A DNA stretch of 64,000 bases from Marsupella aquatica (lineage: Eukaryota; Marchantiophyta), in assembly GCA_973895155.1 (NCBI GenBank), contig OZ316892.1, positions 20,026,001-20,090,000 on the forward strand, written 5' to 3'. Under the pieces are notes generated by a model. The model was not told the DNA's origin and did not search any database. It was given only the letters and a program-made list of their open reading frames with translations. How positions within the stretch are numbered: position 1 is the stretch's first letter; every line of letters starts with the position of its first letter. This document shows, piece by piece, positions 10,082 through 19,949 of this stretch. The translations under genes and the position numbers were made by a program.

Positions 10082-11215
10082 CTATAGGGAGGAGGAAGAC
10101 TGAACGGATGACAGGTCCTCAAACACTAGACGCTCGTCCTCTCTCATCTTTCCTAAGATCTGCGAAGCAGTCCTCCTTTTCTCGTCTCCTGGGGTGCCCC
10201 TACGTTTGTGGGTTGAAGTGGCCTGTGTACTACAATGGGCACAGCCAAATGCACAGGGCTGACGGGGCCGCTTAGGCAAAACCTTTACCGGCGGGGTGAA
10301 AGGCACAGCGTCTGAAGTGGCGTCGGACGAATCGCTGACTGGCTCCTCCAATTTTCCCTACGTTAAAACACGGAATTGTTACGCCACTGGGCATGCCATG
10401 AACAGTACCATGTCATAGCACGAGCAGTAACAATAAAAACTCATTTGGGCTTGTGAGGACAATAACATGCCATAGCTCGATCAGTAACAATCAAAATTCT
10501 CTGAGGACAGTAACATATCATAACTTACCAGCCTGATGGCTGCGGAATTCCCAATTTTGAAGCTGGGAAATGTCAGTTTCTCGTATATGTATTTGGCCTC
10601 TTCTTTCAGAAATGACTTCTTGAAAGTGCGCTTCCAGTTCTTGTAATGAAGGTCAGCCAAAGCAGCAGCTTCTCTTTGGAATGCCCAGTTTCCCCATAAG
10701 TCAGACGCTTCTATCACAACAATGTACGCCAGCGCGCTCGAAGCCATTTCCATCTTGAACTTGACAAACACATCCTACTCTTCTCCAGGAACAAACTTTC
10801 TGGAAGCCATGAAATCTACTGCGTCCAAACCCCTCTCTGTCCTCCTCCACTCATCATCTGTCATACGGGGCATTGGGCGGCCATATGCGATCTTCCATCG
10901 GGCCATGCTCACCCAATCACTGAACAAATGCGACTGTTCTTTACCAGACTCAGTGATCCGGCGCTTCAAATCTTTGGTTGGGTCCAGCAGCTTGTCAATC
11001 CAAGTGTCCTTATCACCACCAAATAGTGCAATCTGTATGACATAAATCAAAGCTGGAGGCACTGGTAGCGAAGGTTCATGAACGTGATTCAATTCGCCAA
11101 CCCCAAGGCTGTCATCATAATAGAAACGGTGGAAGTAGTCCTTCTGCTCAGTTCTTTTCTTTTTCCACCGTCCGGCCAGGGTTAGTGCCCTTGGATGTGT
11201 TCCTCGGTCTGCCAT
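10082..11215 (-). pseudogene. Decayed two-exon gene, possible third member of the C2HC-finger element family
   Basis: ATG at 11,215-11,213. Exon 1 runs to 10,529, where CTG|GTAAGTTATG is a good donor. Exon 2 starts at 10,357 after TTTTAACGTAG, phase 0, and reads GKLEEP. The joined frame holds one in-frame TAG at 10,777-10,775. Exon 2 encodes basic clusters (KRPRQP, HKRRG, DEKRR) and ends at 10,082. The segment after residue ~125 (GLDAV...ALAYIVV...LHYKNWK) lines up loosely with GLVAV...ALWYL...SFYDWK of the protein at 16,558. Both second exons begin at phase 0 with G-K-(L/F). There is no N-terminal finger. The family link is tentative. The stop could be read-through or assembly error, but decay is more likely. 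Confidence 0.4.
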
Positions 11216-11523
11216 TGCTGTTGTAGGAGCAGGAGCTGAGAAGTAAGTAAACGCCCGTAGAAGGTAGCTGCAGCAGGATAGGTGAAGCAGCTGCAAAGCC
11301 CTGTGCTGTCGAGCCTAGTATTCGAAGAAGAAGTGAATGTAGAAGAGTTGAATGTAGGACGCAGCACTTTGAAGACAAGCTCAAACTTTTGCGCAGCACT
11401 GTCAGCTTCGGGATGGAAGCGAACACTCCGCTTCTCTCTGGTAACCACGACAAGTTCTCGACAGCATAGGGCAGGACTTGCACATAGGACATGGATTCAA
11501 ATTCTCGACGCCCTAAACGGAAT

Positions 11524-11925
11524 CTATTTGTAGTGGAGTGGCGGCTTCGGGGGCATTCCATACCATGATACAATCTCCCGGTACATATATGTTTTGTATG
11601 TTATGTGCATTGGTACCAGTATTGCACGTATATGGTATTGAACGTTTACGGTGACATCGGGATCCATTTCGTCAAGGGCATCGTATGGAACAACGTAATT
11701 CGCAGTGTAATCACCTGTTGACATTGTATTACAGGGATTCCATCCCGTTTCTTTATGTATGTTGTAGTATGGCTTTCTACATTCCATACGACTAATGCTA
11801 AACTGATCAGGGAAATTGTATAGGGTTCTAATAGCGCTCCTTGCTCTGCCCAGGAAATACAAACTGTTATTGTCACGCCAAGCATGAACTGATAGACGCC
11901 CCTGGATAGAGTTTTCTTTAGGCAT
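11524..11925 (-). CDS. Unrecognised 133-residue frame, possible transposase remnant
   Basis: Open from ATG 11,925. HAWRDNNSLYFLG is faintly reminiscent of the W-x-D-x4-(V/Y)-x-L-S stretch of piggyBac-type DDE transposases, but no catalytic aspartates can be placed and the rest is unrecognised. A terminal motif (CCATACCATGATA) overlaps the end of the frame near 11,560. It may be chance. Confidence 0.15.
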   Translation of the reverse strand: MPKENSIQGRLSVHAWRDNNSLYFLGRARSAIRTLYNFPDQFSISRMECRKPYYNIHKETGWNPCNTMSTGDYTANYVVPYDALDEMDPDVTVNVQYHIRAILVPMHITYKTYMYREIVSWYGMPPKPPLHYK

Positions 11926-12098
11926 GTATGTAGTTACGAGTCACATCAGGCAATTTTCAGCTACCACAATCCTTGCTGATTTTCCCGTGTACTTCTCTGC
12001 AGGGTCAACCTTTAATTGCATTAAAACTCATAAATGTTTCTCTCTTCACAACCCTTGTTGGTTCTCGGTTTACAACAAGTTTACGGCTCGATCGAAAA

Positions 12099-12175
12099 CC
12101 CTGCTGGAAATCACACATCAAAATTTTGCTACATTCATTGACATTAAGAAAACATTTCGAGTTATCACGGTCTGC
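12099..12175 (+). repeat. Subterminal element repeat, copy 3
   Basis: Ordered blocks CCCTGCTGGAAATCACACAT, ATCAAAATTTTGCTACA, TTCATTGACATTAAGAA and GTTATCACGGTCTG, as at 8140-8216 and 38,125-38,205. It is followed directly by a separate TIR element at 12,217. Confidence 0.5.
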
Positions 12176-12216
12176 AAGGGTGTCGTCGTCCAAAAATGGG
12201 AGCTGCGGGCGACTAC

Positions 12217-12969
12217 TACACTATTTACCATAGTTAGTGTTACTATGGAAATAGAGTGACACTGTAAATAGTGTGAGTAACACTAATATGTGAATAGAGG
12301 AGTATTGGAGCTCAAATAACATTAATTATGGAACATACTAACATAGCACAAAAATCAATAATTCCTATGAAAACACATAATAGAATGCTTTATGAATGAA
12401 CTATTAATGTAAATCTCATGGTTTAGTTGGGCTCTCTCCATGGTCCATGCTATTGTCCAAAAATTCAACCAATTCCATACCATTTTCAACTCACATTCTT
12501 CACACCCAAATAGTGTGACTACTATTACAAACAAGATTCATGGTTTCATGCAACATTTTTGGTATCAATAGCCACTCCATAAATAATGTGAGTTGATTTC
12601 CATAATTAGTGTAACACTAATTGAATCACTCACAATCACTGTTAATACAGATTTCCTTGGAAATGTTTTTTTCATGATTTATTTAGATAGTGACCACGAA
12701 AACCCCGTGGCAAGGAAGAACAGAAAGAGTGATCCCATAACATACAATCAACCACCCCACCTGGGGTGCGGCAACAACATGTGATGAAAGCCCAGAAACC
12801 AGGCTGTCAATCTCAAACATTGGGATCTCAAGACCAGCAAGCCCCATTGGCCAGTGAAAGTCCTATCTGTTAATACAGATTTAGTGTTAGCAAGACTATT
12901 TCGAGAGGGATTCAATTTTTTGGAGCTACACAATTAGTGTTAGTAACACTAACTACAGTAAACAGTGTA
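12217..12969. mobile_element. 753-bp non-autonomous TIR element
   Basis: The left end TACACTATTTACCATAGTTA and the reverse complement of the right end (TACACTGTTTACTGTAGTTA) match over ~28 bases. Both continue into GTGTTACTA. The outer TA on both sides would be a TA target duplication, giving CACTR termini. The interior is AT-rich, repeats ATTAGTGTAACACTAAT-like words and has no gene. The TA flank suggests a Tc1/mariner-type MITE. The CACTA-like tip alone could suggest a CACTA element, but that superfamily makes 3-bp duplications. Confidence 0.6.
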
Positions 12970-13040
12970 CTTGGTTTGTCTTGGGGTTACCATGGTTAGC
13001 TCGTCAACTCCGGGGCGGAAACATGCATGTCAAAATGGGA

Positions 13041-13187
13041 CATATACGGTGTACGACATTTCTCCATACCATGATAGACCTTTGTATTGACTTTAAATCA
13101 CTGAATGCACAGAGTTTACAGTGCACTCAGTGATTTAAAGAAATTAACCACGTTATCATGGTATGGATGAATGTCGTACACCGATAT
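13041..13187. mobile_element. Foldback MITE with CATACCATGATA arms
   Basis: A nearly perfect palindrome. The left arm holds CGGTGTACGACATT, then TCCATACCATGATA, then CTTTAAATCACTGAATGCAC (13,091-13,110). The right arm repeats these in inverted order: GTGCACTCAGTGATTTAAAG (13,121-13,140), TTATCATGGTATGGA, AATGTCGTACACCG. The arms are ~65 bases with a 10-base loop. This element fixes the orientation of the dispersed motif, because CATACC faces outward and GAATGCAC inward. Confidence 0.7.
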
Positions 13188-13253
13188 GCAACTTTTGTTG
13201 ATGGGCACTTTGTTGGATATGAATAACGCTTTGACGATGGACGTAGGCATTAA

Positions 13254-13325
13254 GGGCTCGCAGCTCGATGGTAGTGCACTGGCGTTGTATGCGGGAGGTC
13301 CCAGGTTCAAATCCTAGCCAGTCCA
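13254..13325 (+). repeat. tRNA-like sequence (SINE head or tRNA-Thr-like pseudogene)
   Basis: It has an A-box-like GCTCGATGGTAGTGC and a B-box GGTTCAAATCC (13,303-13,313), a TGT triplet at the anticodon position, and tRNA-like spacing. The acceptor stem (GGCTCGC against CCAGTCC) has several mismatches and the D stem has one, so it is not a functional tRNA. No CCA is expected in the gene. A tRNA-derived SINE head, or a decayed tRNA-Thr(UGU)-like copy, fits best. Confidence 0.5.
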
Positions 13326-13847
13326 TGTTGATGAGATTTGCAGCACAGTTACCCCAGAAACACCCGCGACCCATCTCACGTATCACATACCCCCTACCAT
13401 ACAGGCCCGGTTGCGTGGTTAGCGTAGAGGAGGCTATGCAGCTTATCATGGAGTATCGAGCTGGTCACTACGGACCCATTCATGAGGATGATGTTTAGCA
13501 CTATCCATGCCCGTGTTGTGCATGTGAATAAACTTATTGATCACAGTATGATCCGACAGTCCTTGATTAAGATTCCACACGACGTTTCTCATAGTATGTA
13601 TTTTAGGAGTTCATCATAGGCGTCAGATTGCAATGAAAATAATAGTGCCGTCACCTGAGGGAATCATGGTCATGAATAGTGACCCAATTCCATGCTTGAC
13701 ATGCACAGCTCTGGACAGAACCCATGTTTTGAACAGGATTGATTATGCAAACGGGGTGGATGAAAATGCACATAGTAAACCTGACTTTTACGCCCCTCTT
13801 CACGTTCTTCACTCTCTTTCTCGAGGTCTAGGTTTATGGTTCTGATT

Positions 13848-14800
13848 TAGCATGTTCATGTTGGAACACGTCTTTTTTTATGGTCTTGTAGTGATATGTA
13901 ATTTTATGATAAAAGAAGTAGGTAACTAGGTACACATAAAGTATATGCCAAGAAATAAGATCTCTTAATTAAGAGTGAGTGCCATAACACACAAAACCAT
14001 AAATCATCATGCAAAAAAAACCAAGAAAGTATAAAGTTACTAAAGAGTTGTGCACATACAGTACAAGATTTCACTTCCTTCTAAGTAATGACAGTCAACT
14101 CACGTAAAACCATAAATTTTGTAAAGGAGATCACTAGGGGAACTTAGTACACTAGATGTGCACATTGTTCAAACTCATTTCTCGAACATTTAAGAGGGGA
14201 GCCAAATACTTTCAAAATACTGTAAGTTCACTAAAATTAAAAGGGGTACAAAAGTTAATTCAAAACCACTTTAGTAAGGCACATTAAAATCAAAATACTT
14301 GACACAAAATCAGAATAAGGCAAAATGTGAAAGTTTAGATTCACCATATAGCAGCTTCACGTGGTTCTGAGTAACTCACGTGTGGAGACAACGCTTTGTA
14401 AATCGATAAGCAGAGTAGATGGCATTTTGTAAAGGAATAAAGCACAAGTCCCTAAGCCCATCCAAACTATGCAGAGGAAAGATCATTTACTTCTATAATT
14501 TAATCCTAAACTATAATACAAGGGTCCGCTCTTTTATAGAATGGTTGTGATTTGAATTTGCAGGGTCCAAAAATGTAAACAATATGTGTCACCTTGACAT
14601 CTTATGTTTTGTTCATGTTGCCATAATTTTTTCACTTCGACATCTTCATGTTGCCCTGAACATCATGCCCTTAACCTCTATATCTTTTCTCTCCTCTACT
14701 TCGCTTCCCCCATCTTTTCCTCATCTTTGCATGATATTCTCACCTCACCATCTTTTTTTCATCTCGACATCTTTTCTACAGGTCTAGTGAGAGACTGTTG
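13848..14800. repeat. Dispersed AT-rich repeat, copy b (fuller)
   Basis: 13,848-14,360 matches 20-545 block by block. The following part (14,540-14,580) matches ~6990-7060, and the CGACATCTT-rich end (14,590-14,780) resembles the minisatellite at 7491-7890. The three pieces are therefore joined here but split at the start of the window, so this copy shows the original order of the element. Short frames here are pyrimidine-rich and not credible genes. Confidence 0.5.
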
Positions 14801-16015
14801 TAATTCTGAAAATCCAGGGAAAAATCCACTAATATCAGATTGCATTACATAATGTGGATGCATGTAAATTTCTCTCCAATAGGTGCATGTGTATTTAGAC
14901 TCTCCAATTTTTGTCAACCATACTATGTCAAAGTGAATGAGTGTACAATTAACTTCCCCCCCCCCATTCCAGGCCTCCACATATATTCTCCATTCAATCA
15001 TCATAATCAAACACTAAAGTGCAATGCTTGGGGTTTTTTTTAACTATGTTATGTAATCCCTATAATACACCATTTAAGGGCTCTACACAAATATTTGAAG
15101 TTTTGGATGATTGGACATTACTTGACAATATTTGAAGTTCTTGTTGATTGGTTTATAGCTAGTTTTGCATAATATCCAATCTCCCAAAACTTCAAATATT
15201 GTGAAGTAATCCCCTTACTGGTTAATTAAGGGGTTATATAACATTACAGGGGTATAATAAAATATACCAGCATTGAAGTAAATACAAACAAAGCTTCTTC
15301 TCGGGCTATTTGCGGCATGTGTGTATGAAAAAATTACAATTGATATGTGTTAGCTGGCCTGGAGTAACAACTTGTTGAACGTCCTTGTGTGCAACTCTTC
15401 GGAACTTGTGTATGAGAACTCGAAGTTGTGCTCCAGTGAACCCCATGTAAGCACTCGCTAGAGTTATGTATCAACCAGTTGCTAATTTGCTAGTCTCAAC
15501 AATGTTGTAATGGATGGAGCAATTGTAAAAAAAGAACACACAAGTACCTCCCCCTAATCCTCCCCCGCTTAACCTAAACCTACGTCCCTTTCCTTTACCA
15601 CATCAAACAACTTTCCTAATTTTTTGGCACCAAACAAATTTTGCGGGCTGTGGCCGAGGCCCCAGCAGCAAGACGGCCAAGCAGCAAGACGGCCTGCAGG
15701 GGGGAGCAAGACATTTCTTTTTCACAGGTGGTGCCGTACAATGATTTGTGGAATCTGTTTTGTAGAAAATAACTCCAATGACTTTGCGTTTACTAGTCAA
15801 GTGTTCAGCTTCGACACTATTGGGACACCGCTATGAAGATGGATGGTGGGCATGCCATATAGTAGTTATTCTTAGCCCTTATGGGAGCTTTGTGATGTCT
15901 TTCTACAAGTACCTAAGGTCATTTGGCTACAAGGGAACCAAAAGAACTACACATGCTCTACTTGTAGGACATGGAAAAAAACGTCATTTTCGTGCGATGA
16001 GTCTAGTGCGGCCAA
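14801..16015. other. Intergenic, no gene seen
   Basis: AT-rich DNA. It includes repeated ATATTTGAAGTT words (15,080-15,200, partly inverted) and a short GACGGCC-containing fragment at 15,655-15,745 ending GGTGGTGCCGTACAATGAT, which is also found at 22,880-22,900. Confidence 0.4.
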
Positions 16016-16275
16016 AAATGCATTTCACAGACAGCCCTCCCGGTAAACTCAGAGATAAGAGATAGTAATATACATAGTTCACTCAATGATAAATTGAAGG
16101 CAATGTTGGTGATCATTGTATGGTCTCTCTCCGGACCCCCGTGTCCCCGACATGTGCGAAAATGATGACCGCCGAACTTTTGAAGCCGCAGCCACAAACT
16201 GCACGTGTATGACACCCATCCATACCGTGATAACAATAGATTACCATATAGTGCCAAATCATAGTATGCCGCCAC

Positions 16276-16325
16276 GACAGGTTATGAGATTTCCCATAAC
16301 GACAGGTTATGAGATTTCCCATAAC
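16276..16325. repeat. 25-bp direct repeat
   Basis: ACGACAGGTTATGAGATTTC-type unit ending CCATA, twice in tandem, ~230 bases upstream of the finger gene at 16,558. A second short repeat (CTCCTCGTACGAG at ~16,350 and ~16,410) follows. An outward terminal motif (CCATACCGTGATAACA) lies just upstream at ~16,219. Together these could be the left end and leader of the element carrying the gene. Confidence 0.5.
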
Positions 16326-16557
16326 GACAGTTTAATGCGAGACTATAACTCCTCGTACGAGAATCGACTAACAGAATAGTAAAAACCTGAAGCTTTCACG
16401 ATGTGCAAACTCCTCGTACGAGCATCGACGAAGGGAACACTTAGAAGCTTGAGCTGCCGCGACCTGCAAAGGAGTCTTTCGTTTGGTGTGAATCTGCAAC
16501 CCGGCATTACAAGCTGCAGACGGCGATCTTCCGTTCAATTTTCACAGGGTACGCGGT

Positions 16558-17954
16558 ATGGCCGAACTCAAGGCGCACCTGGAAGCAGTGGAAGGTCTTC
16601 ATTTTCGAAAAGTGCAGAGTGCCCGACATCCAACAGTTTACGATTGGAAGTGCCTTATTCCAGGATGTCCCGCAACAGGGATATTTTCCAGGAAGGAGTA
16701 CATCAACAGGCATTGGAGAGAATGCCCGGAACATCAGAATGAGGATCTGGTGCAGAGTGTGGTGTACGTGAAGCCAGGGAGGAAGAAGGTGGAGGGCGCC
16801 ACTTCACGGGAGGCCACCACAGAAGAGATGATCAGGCTTTTTAGGGCCACCAATGGGTTTTTCCCTCACAGATGGCGTCGGTACATGTGTGGGGAACTAA
16901 ATCGTCGGAGAGCACGTATTGTAGAAGAGTCCCTCACTTTGCATCTAACTTATCTGCGCACTGGTTGTCCTCCATCGCCTACTTCAATGCCACACTTTTA
17001 TCTTGCAATGCATGCATTGGAATTGCCATATCTGGAAGGGTTTGCAATGCTATACAGTCCACAGTTCAGAGTTTGGTTCACACGTCACCTTAGAATAATC
17101 CTGTCCGGAGCCAATATTCACCACTTCAGGGCCTTGATTGCCTCCAAAATCTCTGAATTGGCAGATGGTATGACCAGACAAGAATGGTTTGAACGGGTTA
17201 ATGTGGAGTTGGGGCTGATTGGTTCAGCGGAAGGTCTTGTTGCAGTCATGCAAGAGGTGTTGCATGCACTGGGGCAGGGGAAGGAGTCAGTGGATGACAT
17301 GTTTGAAGCAATGGTAGGATACATGTTAGCTGCAGAAAAGGCGCTTTGGTATTTGTCATTCAGCAGCAACCCTGTAGAGACAATCCACCACACACTGCAC
17401 CTCTCCTTCTACGACTGGAAATTTAGTGCAGAGGGAATGGAGCGAAAGAGGAGGAACGGGACAGAAGGTCTCAAGCACCGCATGCGTCGGCTACAGGCGC
17501 TCGGTATTGTCGAGAGTAAAGAGACTGCCACAGCAGAGGTACAATAGACAGGGATCTGAAGATGTTCAAACTATGAATTTTGTGAAGAGTTTAGTAATTG
17601 TAATGGTATGTAATTGCAAGTCCACGAATCTAAACTTGAATGTTTTATTTAATTTTGAGTAGGGAAAATTCGGAGATGCAGAGAAGGAGATATCTGACGA
17701 CGATGAGAAATGGAGGCCAGGCTTTGATCCTGTTGATATTCATTACGAGGTTGAAATGTATAGGTATGCCGGCCGAAATATAAGGTCGTATACTGAATGT
17801 TTGGCTGCATGGGTGAACGAAATCCCCCGCCCACCCGAGAAGCCTGGAAGGATAATTGTCCCTACAAACGAGAACAAAGGGTCACTAAGGTGGGAGATTC
17901 AGTATCGCCGGTTCCAGCGAAAATACGGGTTCACTCTTGTGGAAGCGCATCTGG
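16558..17954 (+). CDS. C2HC-finger element protein, truncated member (exons 1-2)
   Basis: Exon 1 is 16,558-17,538 (327 codons, phase 0; donor GAG|GTACAATAG). Exon 2 is 17,663-17,954 (acceptor TTTGAGTAG; donor CTGG|GTAACT, phase 1). The N-terminus has WKCLIPGCP...NRHWRECPEH: C32, C37, H52, C56, with H59 a possible extra ligand. Next come GFFPHRW, a helical FYLAMHALELPYLEG / FRVWFTRHL block, and SFYDWKFSAEGMERKRR. Exon 2 begins GKFGDAE and ends with GSLRWEIQYRRF. The protein at 34,404-37,007 (minus) shares finger, blocks, intron positions and phases. Exons 3 and 4 are missing: the downstream side is cut by the 4.66-kb element at 18,098. Function unknown. A DNA-binding element protein is my inference. 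Confidence 0.65.
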
Positions 17955-18212
17955 GTAACTTCTGAATTTCCCTGTCAGACTCCCAGTTATACCAATTACC
18001 TTACATTGAATTCATGAAATCCTTATAAACTTCTCGTGGTGTGTGCCAAGAACGGGGTTGAATACCGCGTTTTCCCCGGTGCAGGGGAGGAGATGGGTGT
18101 GATGCCTAGACAGGAATCACTCGGCCGGTTAAGTGGGTAAAGCAGGAAGGCACCCTAGGAACAACTTAGTATAGGGACAAAACAAGGAAAATATAAACAA
18201 TTAGGGGCAACC

Positions 18213-19949
18213 ATGGAACCCGGGCAGAGGCCGGAGGTAAGGCTGAGGGTGAAAACCCGATTAGGGTTAGGGCGCGTTAAGCGTCGGCGGCTAGGAAGGA
18301 TCAACGGGAAGAAGGACCGGCAGAGGAGAGGGGTAAGGAGCGCCTGCAAGAGATGGTGGCTCATTTGCGAGCACGAACTAGGCAGACGACTACGGGAGGC
18401 CAACTACTGTCAGCTGCTTAGGCAAGCACTCGGGGAGAGAGTAGATACCGACGATCGACCTAAGGAGGGTATGAGCAACATCAATCAAGCGGCACATTTC
18501 TGGGGATGCCTGTTCGAACGGGCAACTGAGTACATCAAGACTTACGAGGACGAGGAGTCAGAAAGGGCAGCTCGAGAACGGCAGGAGCTCGCTCGATTGT
18601 GGGAGCTGCAGAAGACGGCTTTCTTAGGAGGCGAACTCATCAAGGACGAGTTCCTGTGGACGCCTACTTCCAATCAACTCGACGATCTTCTGTTTTGCAA
18701 AGACAGCGTCGTCGGCATCCGAGAGGCCATCAAGAACTGCAACGACATACACTGGGAATTAAAGGGTAGCACGGAAAGGTGGACCCAGGCAACGGTGCTA
18801 GGAGAAACCTCCACGGTAGCAGAGATGAAGAGGAAGGGAGCCGTCAACGATGAAGCCACCCCGGCAAAAAGAACGAGGTCGGCGGCACCAAAGAAACCAG
18901 CCGAGCAGCAGAGCAGGAGGCAGGGAGAAGCCGAAGAGGAGGAGGTCGATCCCATCAAGGCCATTCCAACCAGGGATGACACCTGGAAGGGCTGGGCGGC
19001 AACCCTACCGGTGGAGGTGCAACTACATTTTGCACGGGAGGAGGATGCATGCTTTACGGCCATGCAGACCAAGAAGTACCAAGGCTTCATGGCCGGATCC
19101 GGCTTGGAGGCCTTTGTAAGATTACCATGGCTGAAGCCGGAGGTACCGGAGTCAGACCTATTAGAATTCGTGGGGTCATGGGAACCCGAGACCAATTGCA
19201 CGAGGATATATGGGAAGGATTTCTATCTTACTCCCAAGGTGATTGCCGAAGTGTTTGGCTTGCCGATGGGCAATAAGACCAAAGTTGATACCAGGAAGAC
19301 CTTGCCTGACAAGGAGTTCTGGTCGTTCCCCGGGCCATCAACGAAGAATGGCTTCTTCCGGAACACCTGCACCAACCCGCACATAGGAGAGATGATCGAC
19401 TTCTTGCGGGTGACCATGCATTGTAACTTGCCGAGGGCAGAGATCGGCAAGGCACAGGTCTATCTGGCAGAAAGGCCAGACCCAAGCCGGGACTACAACG
19501 GGTACCTCCTCAACCAATTGAAGAAGATCTTAAAGGAGGAGCAGCAGGTAATCGGCATGGGGAGCGTGTCGCGGCTTGGCTATCACATGCCGCTGTTGTG
19601 CCGGTATGCCAGAGGTCAGACTTTTGCCCCGGTACTTCCCCTGCAGGTAAGGGCACCCGAGGAAGCTCCAACGCCGAGGCCGTTGGCTGAGAAGCCTCAA
19701 CCACCTGTTAGTCCTACGATCGAGCAGGTGTTTAGGCCCAGGAAGGAAGACTTGCCGATGCAGCAACCAGGCATGCAGAGTCTGCTGAAACTACTGGAGA
19801 ACGAAAAGAAATCGGCATCGGCAACAACAACGGCAACGGCAACAATACAGGACACTACTACAGAGGTAGGCCTACACCGGCTCACAAGAGAAAACCCCTT
19901 TGCTGGAGACAAGGAGAGAATCAGGCCGGAATCCAAGCCAGGTGTTTGA
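18213..19949 (+). CDS. Gag-like plant transposon protein, N-terminal part (copy A)
   Basis: 578 codons from ATG 18,213 to TGA 19,947-19,949. The next codon opens a second long frame in the same phase. In copy B the stop position is CGA, so this was one protein of about 1,207 residues. Features in order: a strongly basic N-terminus (residues ~10-40), a WGCLFERATEYIKTYEDEE helix, and KRTRSAAPKKPAEQQ basic/Glu linker. Then comes a globular domain (~280-450) with FVGSWEPETN, IYGKDFYLTPKVIAEVFGLP and TMHCNLPRAEIGKAQVYLAE. The GKDFYLTP...VFGLP pattern resembles the putative plant transposon domain often found with retroelements. No polymerase or zinc knuckle is seen. The stop fits CG deamination (CGA to TGA). 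Confidence 0.6.
   Translation: MEPGQRPEVRLRVKTRLGLGRVKRRRLGRINGKKDRQRRGVRSACKRWWLICEHELGRRLREANYCQLLRQALGERVDTDDRPKEGMSNINQAAHFWGCLFERATEYIKTYEDEESERAARERQELARLWELQKTAFLGGELIKDEFLWTPTSNQLDDLLFCKDSVVGIREAIKNCNDIHWELKGSTERWTQATVLGETSTVAEMKRKGAVNDEATPAKRTRSAAPKKPAEQQSRRQGEAEEEEVDPIKAIPTRDDTWKGWAATLPVEVQLHFAREEDACFTAMQTKKYQGFMAGSGLEAFVRLPWLKPEVPESDLLEFVGSWEPETNCTRIYGKDFYLTPKVIAEVFGLPMGNKTKVDTRKTLPDKEFWSFPGPSTKNGFFRNTCTNPHIGEMIDFLRVTMHCNLPRAEIGKAQVYLAERPDPSRDYNGYLLNQLKKILKEEQQVIGMGSVSRLGYHMPLLCRYARGQTFAPVLPLQVRAPEEAPTPRPLAEKPQPPVSPTIEQVFRPRKEDLPMQQPGMQSLLKLLENEKKSASATTTATATIQDTTTEVGLHRLTRENPFAGDKERIRPESKPGV

Noticed and set aside
11524-11925. PiggyBac-type transposase
   Set aside because: Only one weak motif matches and no catalytic residues can be placed.
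13254-13325. Functional tRNA-Thr gene
   Set aside because: Acceptor and D stems have several mismatches, so it is kept only as a tRNA-like repeat.
18098-18250. Possible LTR of the 4.66-kb element
   Set aside because: The first ~120 bases were compared by eye with the last ~500 bases and no direct repeat was found, so an internal LTR pair is not supported.
18674-19201. 175-codon minus-strand frame (and the matching one at 25,029-25,556)
   Set aside because: It is a shadow of the gag-like gene on the plus strand. Codon pattern and conservation follow the plus frame.
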